Shown here: positions 25,464-33,687 of the stretch, in pieces
Layout of the letters: each line of letters opens with the position of its first letter
Position numbering within the stretch: the first letter of the stretch is position 1
Assembly: GCF_002198675.1 (NCBI RefSeq)
Contig: NZ_MWLL01000209.1
Location: forward strand, 1 to 36,626
Length of the DNA stretch: 36,626 nt
Source: Kineosporia sp. R_H_3
Lineage (GTDB): Bacteria; Actinomycetota; Actinomycetes; Actinomycetales; Kineosporiaceae
Direction of reading: 5' to 3'
Made by a program: the position numbers and the translations under genes
Notes under the pieces: model-generated
Database searches by the model: none
The model's input: the letters and a program-made list of their open reading frames with translations, nothing else
Told to the model about the DNA's origin: nothing

Positions 25464-28400
25464 TCAGCGGCAGACGGCGAGCGCGAGGTCCGCGGCCGCG
25501 GGGAGCGTCAGGGCACGGCCTTCGGCGAGGAGCGACTCGTCGTCGGGTCCGGCCGGCGTGAGCACCTCGGCGAGGCCCGTCTCGTCGCTCGGTGAGCGGG
25601 GTGAGCCGATCTCGGCACGCAGGGTCTCGGCCGCGCCGAGCAGGCGGAGCGCGTCCGCCCGAGCGCCGAGGCGGGTGGCGGTGACGGCGACGTCCTCGAG
25701 GAGGATCGCCAGGGCCCAGCGGTCGTCCCAGCGCTGGTAGGCCTCCAGGGCGCGGGCGTAGCCGGCGCGGGCACCGTCGAGGTCGCCGAGGCCGCGCAGC
25801 GCGTTCGCGAGGTTGTTGTGCGCGATGGCGACCATCCAGGCGTCGCCGACCTCGAGGTTGAGGCGCATCGCCTCGGTGAAGCGGGCCTTCGCGTCGACGA
25901 AGTCCTCGGTGAGCAGAGCGATCATGCCGAGGTTGTTCTGCGAGACCCCGATCGCCCAGCGGTCGCCGACCTGGGTGCGCAGCGCGAGGGCCTGCTCGTT
26001 GAGGGCGCGGGCCGCCGCGTAGTCGCCGGTGTACTCGGCGATGACGCCGAGGTTGCTGAGGAGCGCGGCGGCCTGCGCGCGGTCCCCGAGCCGTTCCCGG
26101 ACGACGAGACTCGCCTCGTAGTGCGCACGGGCGTCGTCGTAGCGGCCCTGCTGGGCGGCGAGGGTCCCGCGCAGGTGCAGCACCCGGCCCAGGCCCACCT
26201 CGTCGACGAGCGCGGTGAACGCGTCGGCCGCCTCCGCGAGCCGGTCCTCGGCGTCCGCGAAGCGGCCCTGCTTGCGGGCGACCTCGGCGAGCGCGACGTC
26301 CGCCCAGCCGGTCGCGGCCCGGTCGCCGACCGCGTCGGCGTGCGCCCGGGCCTGCGTGTACGCCCGGTCGGCGTCGTCCCAGGCGGCGGTGAGCTCGAGC
26401 ACCTGGCCGAGGGCGAGCAGCACGGGGCCGCGGGCGCCGTCGTCGAGCAGCGGCAGCACCGCCCGGTAGTGCTCGATGGCCGTCGAGTTCGCGTACCGGG
26501 CCCGCGCCGCCGCACCTGCCGCGAGCAGCGCCGACCGCTTCTTCGCGTCGTCGCCGCCGCGCACGTAGTGGTAGGCGACGAGGTCGAGGAGCTGGCCGCC
26601 GGCCGTGGACGCCGTCGCGGCGACGTGATCGCCCGCCCGTTCGTGGAGCCGGGTCCGGACGCCGTGCGGCATCGACTCGTAGGCGACGTCCCGCACGATG
26701 ACGTGCCGGAAGGCGTGCAGCCGGGTCGCCGCGTCGTCGAGCGTGAGGAGGTCGACCTCGCGCAGGACGTCGAGGTCGGCGTCGACGCCGGCCCGGTCGC
26801 CGAGGTCGGGATGGACGGCACGCAGCGCGGTCCCGGTGAACGAGCGGCCGACGACGCTCGCGACCTTGGCCGTCGTCCGCGGACCCTCGGCGAGGGTGTC
26901 GATCCGGGAGAGGACGAGCGCGGCGAGGCTCTCGGGCATGTCGAGGGTCTCGACGTCCACGCCCGTGAAGCGGCCGTCGGCCCGCTCGAGCAGGTACGTG
27001 ACGAGCTCCTCGACGTAGAACGGGTTGCCCGCGCTGCGCCCGACGACCCGCTCGACGAGCACCTCGGGCACGTCCCCGGCGTCCGGCGTCCGGGCCCGGA
27101 CGAGCGACCGGACCAGTGCCGCGACGACGTCGTCGTCGAGCGCCTCGAGCTCCAGGGCCCGGCGGTGCGCCAGCACCTCGAGCCCGGTCCCCGGCTCCCC
27201 GGCACCGGCCGGCCGGTACGCCACGACGACGAGCAGCGGCACCACCGCGGCCGCCTGGGCGAGCACGGTGAGCAGGTCCCGGGACAGCGGGTCCATCCAG
27301 TGGCTGTCCTCGACGACGAGCGCGAGCGGCGCCGTCGAGGCCCGGTGCGTGACGATCCGGACGGCGAGGTCCTCCAGCGACGTCTTGCGCAGCTTGGCGT
27401 CGAAACCGCTGGTCAGGTCGGTGTCCGGCAGCGCGAGGTCGAGCAGCGCACCGAGCAGCGGCAACCGGGAGACGAGCCCCGGGTCGACGGACTCCAGCCG
27501 GGCCCGCAGCGCGGAGCTCACCGCCGGCACGTCGTCGGGGTCGAGACCGCCGAGCCCGAGCAGGTCCCACCAGACGTCGCGCCACGCGGCGTAGCTCGTG
27601 CCGGCGCCGAACGACGGGCTCTCACCGACGTGGACGGCGACCCCGCTGCGGGACAGCACCCGCACCATCTCCGCGACGAGCCGGGACTTGCCCATGCCGG
27701 CCTCGGCGACGATCTCGAGCACCCGTCCCGAGCCGGCGGCGACGTCCTCGACGACCTCGGTGACGAGGCCGAGCTCGCGGACCCGGCCGACCATCGGCTC
27801 GGTGAACCGGACGGCGAGCCGCGCCGCGAGCCCGGTGCCGCCGGCCCGGACGTCCTCGAGGGCGTGCGCCTGGATCGCGGCGCTCTTGCCCTTGACCGCG
27901 AGCGGGGCGAGCCGGCGCCACGCGAACCGGTCCTCGGCCGCGCGGTGCACCCGGCCGTCGACGATGATCTCGCCGGGCGCCGCGGCGGACATGAGCCGGG
28001 CCGCGACGTTCACGGCGTCCCCGAGGCAGCAGAACGTGCGCCGGGTCGGGTGCCCGTACGTGCCGCTGCGCAGGCGCCCGGTCGCGATCCCGATCCGTAG
28101 GTCGGTCGCGCTCGTCCGGCCCTCGAGCGCCCGCAGCTCGAGGGCCGCGGCGCAGGCCCGCGCGGCGTCGTCCTCGTGCGCGAGCGGGGAGCCGAAGACG
28201 GCGTAGAGGTAGGCGCCCTTGTCGCCGAGGGTCAGCTGGAGGGTGCTGCCGCCGTAGGCGTCGACGACCCGCTGGGCCTCCATCACGAACTCGTCGAGCT
28301 TGGCGTGCGCCGCCGGGTCGGTGTCGTAGTCGATCCCGCCGAACGACACGAAGAGCGGGACGGCGGGCCGCAGCTCGGCGAGGAACTCACCGCGCCCGGA

Positions 28401-29174
28401 CCGCATCCGCTCGTAGACCTGGGGCAGCAGCCACTGCCGGACGACGTGCTCGGGCAGGTCCGGGGGCGGTTGCCACGGCATCGGGGCGGGTCGCGGCACC
28501 CGCAGCCCGCGGAGGACGCCGACCCGCCGGCCGGCTGCGCCGTCCGGGAGATCCGCGCGGTCCGGGAGATCCGCGTCGCCCGCGGGGTCCGCGGGGAGCA
28601 CCTCGACGTCGGCCCGGTCGCCGAGGGCGTCGAGCGCCGACGCGTCGAGGGTCACCGTGCCCGTCGTCGCCCGCCGCTCGGCCGCGGCGAGGTGGTCGAC
28701 GAGGCGGCCGGCGAGGACGTCGACGAGCTGCACCCGGTGGTCGCCGACGACGAGCCGGCGGGCCTCCCCCACCGCGACGGCGACCTTCATCGCGAGGTCG
28801 ACGGCGGTGCCGGACGGCGTGACGACCCGGCCGACGTCCGCCATCGCCTCCTGCATGGCGAGGCCGCACGCGACCGCCCGCAGGCCGTCGTCCCCGTCGA
28901 GCCAGCACGTGACGGCGTCACCGCTGAAGGAGATGACGTCGCCGCCGTGCGCGTGCAGCCGCGACAGGAGGGCCTCGAAGACCACCCCGAGCACGGTGCT
29001 CAGCTCGTCGGCGCCCCGCCGCGGCCCGAGCTCGCGGGCCAGGGCCTCGGTGAGCGGTGTGAACCCGGAGATGTCGGCGAAGAGCGCCGCACCCCGCACC
29101 CGCGTGGGCAGCTCGACCCCGGCCGCGATCGCCCGCCGCCTGTCGGCGGCGATGTACGCCTGCGGGTCGTCCAC
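25464..29174 (-). CDS. Class III cyclase - AAA/STAND ATPase - TPR protein
   Basis: Predicted 1236-residue cytoplasmic protein laid out like soluble adenylyl cyclase (ADCY10). Cyclase domain 1 (~25-220) has both metal Asp residues, Asp34 in FADISGFT and Asp86 in FSGDAV. Domain 2 (~270-440) lacks the first Asp but has the transition-state pair Asn389 and Arg393 in GDAVNVAARL. So one composite active site is possible. The purine-choosing positions are unusual: Leu where cyclases have Lys/Glu, and FCCLGD, closer to guanylyl cyclases. Then AAA_16-type ATPase (Walker A AGMGKS, Lys496; ~455-850) and TPR repeats (~880-1200). GTG at 29174 has GGGAG upstream; 40 bases after DUF5063. Confidence 0.88.
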   Translation of the reverse strand: MDDPQAYIAADRRRAIAAGVELPTRVRGAALFADISGFTPLTEALARELGPRRGADELSTVLGVVFEALLSRLHAHGGDVISFSGDAVTCWLDGDDGLRAVACGLAMQEAMADVGRVVTPSGTAVDLAMKVAVAVGEARRLVVGDHRVQLVDVLAGRLVDHLAAAERRATTGTVTLDASALDALGDRADVEVLPADPAGDADLPDRADLPDGAAGRRVGVLRGLRVPRPAPMPWQPPPDLPEHVVRQWLLPQVYERMRSGRGEFLAELRPAVPLFVSFGGIDYDTDPAAHAKLDEFVMEAQRVVDAYGGSTLQLTLGDKGAYLYAVFGSPLAHEDDAARACAAALELRALEGRTSATDLRIGIATGRLRSGTYGHPTRRTFCCLGDAVNVAARLMSAAAPGEIIVDGRVHRAAEDRFAWRRLAPLAVKGKSAAIQAHALEDVRAGGTGLAARLAVRFTEPMVGRVRELGLVTEVVEDVAAGSGRVLEIVAEAGMGKSRLVAEMVRVLSRSGVAVHVGESPSFGAGTSYAAWRDVWWDLLGLGGLDPDDVPAVSSALRARLESVDPGLVSRLPLLGALLDLALPDTDLTSGFDAKLRKTSLEDLAVRIVTHRASTAPLALVVEDSHWMDPLSRDLLTVLAQAAAVVPLLVVVAYRPAGAGEPGTGLEVLAHRRALELEALDDDVVAALVRSLVRARTPDAGDVPEVLVERVVGRSAGNPFYVEELVTYLLERADGRFTGVDVETLDMPESLAALVLSRIDTLAEGPRTTAKVASVVGRSFTGTALRAVHPDLGDRAGVDADLDVLREVDLLTLDDAATRLHAFRHVIVRDVAYESMPHGVRTRLHERAGDHVAATASTAGGQLLDLVAYHYVRGGDDAKKRSALLAAGAAARARYANSTAIEHYRAVLPLLDDGARGPVLLALGQVLELTAAWDDADRAYTQARAHADAVGDRAATGWADVALAEVARKQGRFADAEDRLAEAADAFTALVDEVGLGRVLHLRGTLAAQQGRYDDARAHYEASLVVRERLGDRAQAAALLSNLGVIAEYTGDYAAARALNEQALALRTQVGDRWAIGVSQNNLGMIALLTEDFVDAKARFTEAMRLNLEVGDAWMVAIAHNNLANALRGLGDLDGARAGYARALEAYQRWDDRWALAILLEDVAVTATRLGARADALRLLGAAETLRAEIGSPRSPSDETGLAEVLTPAGPDDESLLAEGRALTLPAAADLALAVCR

Positions 29175-29214
29175 GCCCGGTCTCCCAGTTGTCCGCGCCC
29201 GCGGGCTCAGGCGG

Positions 29215-29838
29215 TCAGCTGACGTGCAGTGCCTCGAACTCGGCGTCCGCGACGGTGTCCGGGTCGGCGTCGAGCCGCAGGTGCGCGAGCACCGTCTGGA
29301 GGACGCGCAGCGCGCTCGTCGCCCGCACGCCCCACGTCGACAGGTAGGAGTACTGCCACCACCACAGCGCCTCGTCGATGCGGCCCGCGCGGTAGTGCTT
29401 GAGGCCGTGCGCGAGCTCGGTCGCGACGTCGGCGAGGTCGTCGACGAGGCTCGCCCGGACGACCTCGTGGTTCGTCAGCGGGTCGACGACGTCGGCGTAG
29501 TCGTCGAGGCCGTGGAAGAGGTTCGCGAGGTTCTGCCGCACCGGGTCGACGTCCGGGTCGGGGCCGGCGTCCGGCTCGAACCGCTCGCTCGGGACGACGT
29601 CGCTGATGGCGCCGAGCCGGGCGCCCGCGACCGAGGTCTGCGAGAGCGCGAGCAGCAGGACCGGGATCGCGGTGTCCGGCGCGGAGCCGGCGGCGACCTC
29701 GGTCAGGGCGTCCAGGTAGGCCTGCGCGTCGGCCGCGGTCTCGTCGGCGAGACGGCGCAGCTCCTGCCGCTCGGCGACGTTCTCCACCGTGACGGCGAGG
29801 CCGTCGGTGACGGGTGTGTCGGTGCTCCGGTCAGACAT
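29215..29838 (-). CDS. DUF5063 family protein
   Basis: Protein of 207 residues matching the DUF5063 family, usually encoded right behind recR in actinobacteria. It is acidic and mostly helical, with the conserved block around [20 protein letters not shown] near 160-180. No catalytic motif or membrane segment is seen and the function is unknown. Its ATG lies inside the end of recR (8-base overlap ATGTCTGA), so the two are translated together. It is followed after 40 bases by the cyclase/ATPase gene on the same strand, so all three may share a transcript. Confidence 0.85.
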   Translation of the reverse strand: MSDRSTDTPVTDGLAVTVENVAERQELRRLADETAADAQAYLDALTEVAAGSAPDTAIPVLLLALSQTSVAGARLGAISDVVPSERFEPDAGPDPDVDPVRQNLANLFHGLDDYADVVDPLTNHEVVRASLVDDLADVATELAHGLKHYRAGRIDEALWWWQYSYLSTWGVRATSALRVLQTVLAHLRLDADPDTVADAEFEALHVS

Positions 29839-30430
29839 CCAGAAGTCTCCTCCCCTCGAAGGCCCGGCCCAGTGTCAGCTCGTCGGCGTACTCGAGGTCC
29901 CCCCCGACGGGCAGCCCGGACGCGAGCCGCGTGATCCTGACGCCCATCGGCTTGAGCCAACGGGCGAGGTACGTCGCCGTCGCCTCCCCTTCGAGGTTCG
30001 GGTCCGTCGCGATGATGATCTCCGTGACGTCCCCTGACGCGAGCCGCTGGACGAGCTCCTTGATCCGGAGGTCGTCCGGGCCGACGCCCTCGATGGGGCT
30101 GATCGCCCCGCCGAGCACGTGGTACCGGCCGCGGAACTCGCGTGTCTTCTCGATCGCGACGACGTCCTTCGGCTCCTCGACCACGCACAGCACCGAGAGG
30201 TCCCGCCGCGGGTCGCGGCAGATCCGGCACTGCTGGTCGGCCGACACGTTCCCGCAGACGTCGCAGAAGCGCACCTTCTCGGTGACCTCCGTGAGCGCCG
30301 ACACGAGACGGCGGATGTCCGCCGGGTCGGAGGCGAGCAGATGGAAGGCGATCCGCTGGGCACTCTTCGGACCGACCCCGGGCAGCCGCCCGAGCTCGTC
30401 GATGAGGTCCTGGACCACGCCTTCGTACAC
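29831..30430 (-). CDS. recR: Recombination mediator RecR
   Basis: DNA repair protein that works with RecF and RecO to load RecA at gaps. The 199 residues are the standard length. It has the N-terminal helix-hairpin-helix ([17 protein letters not shown]), a four-Cys zinc finger (Cys56, Cys59, Cys68, Cys71 in CDVCG and CRIC), the Toprim domain ([12 protein letters not shown]) and a conserved C-terminal Walker-like segment ([15 protein letters not shown]). An upstream frame extends to 30487, but GTG at 30430 gives the family start [10 protein letters not shown], with a TAGGCT box seven bases before it. Unlike the usual arrangement, no ybaB precedes it and dnaX is 6 kb away. Confidence 0.96.
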   Translation of the reverse strand: MYEGVVQDLIDELGRLPGVGPKSAQRIAFHLLASDPADIRRLVSALTEVTEKVRFCDVCGNVSADQQCRICRDPRRDLSVLCVVEEPKDVVAIEKTREFRGRYHVLGGAISPIEGVGPDDLRIKELVQRLASGDVTEIIIATDPNLEGEATATYLARWLKPMGVRITRLASGLPVGGDLEYADELTLGRAFEGRRLLDV

Positions 30431-30437
30431 ATCCGGC

Positions 30438-30443
30438 AGCCTA
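30438..30443 (-). promoter_or_regulatory. -10 box TAGGCT of leaderless recR
   Basis: TAGGCT on the minus strand ends seven bases before the recR GTG at 30430. It suggests recR has its own promoter here, in keeping with its separation from dnaX. Confidence 0.5.
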
Positions 30444-30544
30444 CGTGACCCCGCGGACATCGGCGCCGCCCGAACCACGTGATCCAAGCCTTACCTACGA
30501 AAGGTCCGAACGCCCGAGGCGGACGCCGTCCTGCCCGCCCGTGC

Positions 30545-31153
30545 TCAGCCGCAGTCCGGCAGCCGCCCGCCGAGCAGCCCCTCGACGGCGAGCCGGACGT
30601 AGGTGCCGGCGAGGTCCTCCGCGGCCAGCGGCCCGTCGGGCCGGTACCAGGAGCTCGTGCCGTTGAGCATGTCGAGCAGGGCGAGGGTCACGAGCCGGAC
30701 GTCGGCCACGTGCAGCTCACCGGCGCGCACCCCCGCGGCGACCGTGTCGGCGACCCGGCGCTGGTAGTACCGCCGGTGCCCGTCGACGACGGCCCGGTGC
30801 TCCGGGGTGAGCGCCGCGAGCTCGTGCCGGCCCACGAGGTGCTCGACCTGCCGCTCGACGAGGTGGAGCAGGTGCCCCCGGACGAGCCGGGTGAGCCGCT
30901 CGGTCGGCGTCCCGGCCTCGTCGAGCACCGGCAGGGTCCGCTCGACCGGCTCCTCGCTCACCGTCAGGCAGATCGCGAAGAGGATCTCCTCCTTCGACGC
31001 GTAATGGTGGTAGAGGCTCGCGCCGCGGATGCCGAGGGCGTCGGCGATCTCCCGCATCCCGATCTCGTGGTAGCCGTCGGACGCGAAGAGCCGGGCGGCG
31101 GCGGAGACGATCTGCTCCGCCGTCACCCGGCCCCGGCGCATCGGCTCGTCCAC
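30545..31153 (-). CDS. TetR family regulator next to catabolic genes
   Basis: Predicted 202-residue TetR/AcrR repressor. The HTH domain reads AEQIVSAAARLFASDGYHE ... ADALGIRGASLYHHYASKEEIL, and the helical ligand domain follows, resembling regulators of fatty-acid or steroid catabolism (KstR2/FadR type); the ligand is unknown. The GTG at 31153 is chosen over 31222 because TAGGGT (31162-31167, minus strand) stands eight bases upstream. The acyl-CoA synthetase stop lies 50 bases upstream. It probably controls the divergent promoters at 33526-33640; ACCT/AGGT half-sites also occur at 30493-30505 downstream of it. Confidence 0.85.
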   Translation of the reverse strand: MDEPMRRGRVTAEQIVSAAARLFASDGYHEIGMREIADALGIRGASLYHHYASKEEILFAICLTVSEEPVERTLPVLDEAGTPTERLTRLVRGHLLHLVERQVEHLVGRHELAALTPEHRAVVDGHRRYYQRRVADTVAAGVRAGELHVADVRLVTLALLDMLNGTSSWYRPDGPLAAEDLAGTYVRLAVEGLLGGRLPDCG

Positions 31154-31203
31154 GGCGCCAGACCCTACCGACGCGGCACCGGCCGCCCGCCCCGACCGCT
31201 CGG

Positions 31204-32838
31204 TCAGCCGGCCGGCGTCCACGACGGGTCGCGCAGCGTGCGCTTGAGGATCTTGCCCTGCGGGTCGACCGGGAACTCCGGCACGACGTGCACGGCCTTG
31301 GGCACCTTGTAGCCGGCGAGCCGGTCCCGGCAGAAGTCGAGCACCGCCGCGGTGTCGACGTCGGCGTCCGGCTTCGGGATGACGAACGCGGTGACCGCCT
31401 CGGACCAGTACTCGTCCGCGCGGCCGACGACCGCCGCCCGCAGCACGGCCGGGTGCTGCATGAGGGCCCGCTCGACCTCCTGGGAGGAGACGTTCATCCC
31501 GCCGGACTTGATGACGTCCTTGATCCGGTCGTGGAAGAAGAGGTTGCCCTCGGCGTCCCGCCGGACCATGTCACCGGTGTGCACCCACCCGTCGCGGAAC
31601 ACCTCGGCGGTGCGCTCGGGGTCCTTGTAGTACCCGAGCATCGCCGAGGGGCTGCGGCACCAGAGCTCGCCGAGGTCGGCGTCCTGCCCGTCGAGGCCGA
31701 CGACGCGGACCTCGAGGTGCGTCACCGGCTTGCCGATCCACGTCGGGTCGCCGCCCGGGATGTCGTCGAGCGTGCGGAACCAGCCGACGGTGCCGAGCTG
31801 GGAGAGCTCGGACTGCCCCCAGTAGGTGCCCCACACGACGTCCGGCGAGGCCTTGGCCCACGCGTCGATCGTGCTCGGGGTCATCTGGCCGCCGTACGTC
31901 ATGCAGCGCTTGACGGTGCCGACGGCGTCCGGGCCGAAGTCCGGGTGCTGCGCGAGCGCCATGTAGAACGTCGGCGTCTGCGCGATGACCGTGACGCCCT
32001 CCTCGCGGACGATCCGCAGCGCCGACTCCGGGTCGACCGCGGCGGGCAGCACGAGGGTCGCGCCCATCATCGTCAGCGTCGTCATCGAGCCGAGACCGGC
32101 GATCGTGAAGAACGGCATGACGAACAGCCACACGTCGTCCGGGCCGGTCCGCAGCCCCCACGACCACGCCGGGGCGGTCGACGTGAGGTAGTTGCGGTGG
32201 GGCACGAGCACGCCCTTCGGCGCCGCCTCGGTGCCGCTGGTGTAGACGAGCATCGCGACGTCGAGCTCGTCGACCTCGGCGTCCGGCTGGGTCGCCGGTG
32301 CCGCCGCGACGAGGTCGGCCCACGACAGCCAGCCCGGCGCGAGCTCGCCGCCGGCCGCACCCGTCGGGCCGCCGTCCAGGTCGAGGCAGCGCACCGGCAG
32401 GCCCTCGGCCGCGGCCGCGCCGCCCGGCACGAGGTCGTGCGTCGCGACGAGCACGGTCGGCTCGGCGTGCTCGAGCTGGGCGCGCACCTCGTGCGGCTTG
32501 AGCAGCGGGCTGACGACGGTGAACGTCGCCCCGACCTTGAGCGCGCCGTAGTAGACGGCGACGACGTCGACCCGGTTGCGGGAGAGCATCGCGACCCGGT
32601 CGCCGCGGACGACGCCCTGCCCGAGGAGCACGTGCGCGGCCCGGTTGGCCATCGCGTCGAGCTCGCCGTACGTGACCGCGGTCCGCGTGCCGTCCGCGCC
32701 GAACGCGACGAACGCGACCTTGCCGGGCTGGTTCGCGGCGTGCCGGCGGAGCTGGTCGCCCAGCGTCGACCGGCCGAGGGCGGCGCGGTAGTGCTCGGGC
32801 AGGGCTCCGTTCGACGCGGCGGACGACACCGCCGTCAT
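31204..32838 (-). CDS. Acyl-CoA synthetase (AMP-forming)
   Basis: Predicted 544-residue ANL-superfamily ligase that joins a carboxylic acid to coenzyme A through an acyl-AMP intermediate. The nucleotide loop YTSGTEAAPKG is at ~199-209, WGTYWGQSE forms the acyl pocket block, the hinge region is GWVHTGD followed by DRIKDVIKSGGMNVSSQEVE, and the catalytic lysine is Lys529 in PQGKILKR. Length is normal; medium- or long-chain or aryl acids are possible substrates. The ATG at 32838 overlaps the nitroreductase stop (ATGA), so the pair is coupled. Probable role: activate the acid released after ketone oxidation by the nearby monooxygenase and ester hydrolysis. Confidence 0.9.
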   Translation of the reverse strand: MTAVSSAASNGALPEHYRAALGRSTLGDQLRRHAANQPGKVAFVAFGADGTRTAVTYGELDAMANRAAHVLLGQGVVRGDRVAMLSRNRVDVVAVYYGALKVGATFTVVSPLLKPHEVRAQLEHAEPTVLVATHDLVPGGAAAAEGLPVRCLDLDGGPTGAAGGELAPGWLSWADLVAAAPATQPDAEVDELDVAMLVYTSGTEAAPKGVLVPHRNYLTSTAPAWSWGLRTGPDDVWLFVMPFFTIAGLGSMTTLTMMGATLVLPAAVDPESALRIVREEGVTVIAQTPTFYMALAQHPDFGPDAVGTVKRCMTYGGQMTPSTIDAWAKASPDVVWGTYWGQSELSQLGTVGWFRTLDDIPGGDPTWIGKPVTHLEVRVVGLDGQDADLGELWCRSPSAMLGYYKDPERTAEVFRDGWVHTGDMVRRDAEGNLFFHDRIKDVIKSGGMNVSSQEVERALMQHPAVLRAAVVGRADEYWSEAVTAFVIPKPDADVDTAAVLDFCRDRLAGYKVPKAVHVVPEFPVDPQGKILKRTLRDPSWTPAG

Positions 32839-33485
32839 CCGGCCGTGCTCGCGTACATCGGCGACCCGAAGGTCTCCAGGTGCACGATGTCCTCGACCGG
32901 GGAGCGGGTGAGCTTGGTCGGGAAGCCCTTGGCGGGGTAGCCGACGGCGATGTGCGCGGCCGTGATGAAGCCCTCGGGGATCTCGAGCAGCTCGGTGACC
33001 GCGGGCTCGGACAGGCACAGCAGCGTCGTCACCGCCGTCGCCACACCCTGGTCGCGCAGGGCGAGGCAGAGGTTCTGCATCGTCGGGTAGATCGAGCAGC
33101 CGCCGACGACGGACAGCCGGCCGAGCTCGGTGTCGGTCGGGTGCAGGCCGGCCATCTCGGCGCAGACGACGATGATCGCCGGGACCTTGTGCAGGTTCTC
33201 GGCGAAGTCGTCGGCGGCCTGCACGGTCTTGTCCAGGGCGCCGACGTTGATGTCGCCGGTCGAGATCGCGGCGAGGTAGCCCTTCCACGGCGGGAGGTAG
33301 AGGTCGGCGAGGGCCTTCTTGCGCGCGGGGTCGCGGACGACGACGTAGCGCACGGGCTGCCGGTTGCCGCCCTGCGGGCCGAACCGGGCGGCGTCGAAGG
33401 CGCTGTACAGCACCTCGTCGGGCACCGGGTCGTCGGAGAAGTACCGGCACGTGCCGGTGGTCCGCATGGCGTCGATCAGCTCCAT
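32835..33485 (-). CDS. Nitroreductase family protein
   Basis: Predicted 216-residue FMN-dependent nitroreductase-fold oxidoreductase. The FMN phosphate-binding Arg in CRYF near the N-terminus, AARFGPQGGNRQPVRYVVV (flavin-binding Pro/Asn/Gln block) and GVATAVTTLLCL (the FMN-contacting loop) are seen. A C-terminal GYPAKGFPTKLTRSPVEDIV ends the fold. Substrate unknown; in catabolic clusters such proteins act as enoate or nitro reductases. The start at 33485 has a closely placed GGAG. It is the first gene of an operon with the ligase, transcribed from the promoter at 33526-33554. Confidence 0.87.
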   Translation of the reverse strand: MELIDAMRTTGTCRYFSDDPVPDEVLYSAFDAARFGPQGGNRQPVRYVVVRDPARKKALADLYLPPWKGYLAAISTGDINVGALDKTVQAADDFAENLHKVPAIIVVCAEMAGLHPTDTELGRLSVVGGCSIYPTMQNLCLALRDQGVATAVTTLLCLSEPAVTELLEIPEGFITAAHIAVGYPAKGFPTKLTRSPVEDIVHLETFGSPMYASTAG

Positions 33486-33525
33486 TGCTGCTCCGTCCTA
33501 GCCGTGGTTAGGGTTCGTCAGCGAC

Positions 33526-33554
33526 AGCATGGTGTGACCTAGGTCTCTGGTCAA
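33526..33554 (-). promoter_or_regulatory. Nitroreductase-ligase promoter with internal palindrome
   Basis: On the minus strand, -35 TTGACC (33554-33549) and -10 CATGCT (33531-33526) are 17 bases apart. The spacer contains the perfect 10-bp palindrome GACCTAGGTC (33536-33545), well placed for a repressor. Confidence 0.55.
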
Positions 33555-33584
33555 GAGGTGCTTCGACTGGGATACGCAGGGGTC

Positions 33585-33640
33585 TTGGCTCCGGACGGCC
33601 CGCACGTCTACCGTGACCTAACAGCCGTTACACCCAGGTC
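33585..33640 (+). promoter_or_regulatory. Monooxygenase promoter and GACCT half-sites
   Basis: On the plus strand, -35 TTGGCT (33585-33590), 18-base spacer, -10 TACCGT (33609-33614). The start point falls near 33621, inside an interrupted inverted repeat GACCT (33615-33619) / AGGTC (33636-33640) with the same half-site as the palindrome at 33536. The same regulator may act on both directions. Confidence 0.5.
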
Positions 33641-33687
33641 TGCCCGCCGTACCTCGGCGAGGACCATCCGAACCGACGGGACGGCGC

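Noticed and set aside
31288-32940. 550-codon open frame on the plus strand
   Set aside because: Antisense shadow of the acyl-CoA synthetase; Arg/Val/Asp-rich with no domain.
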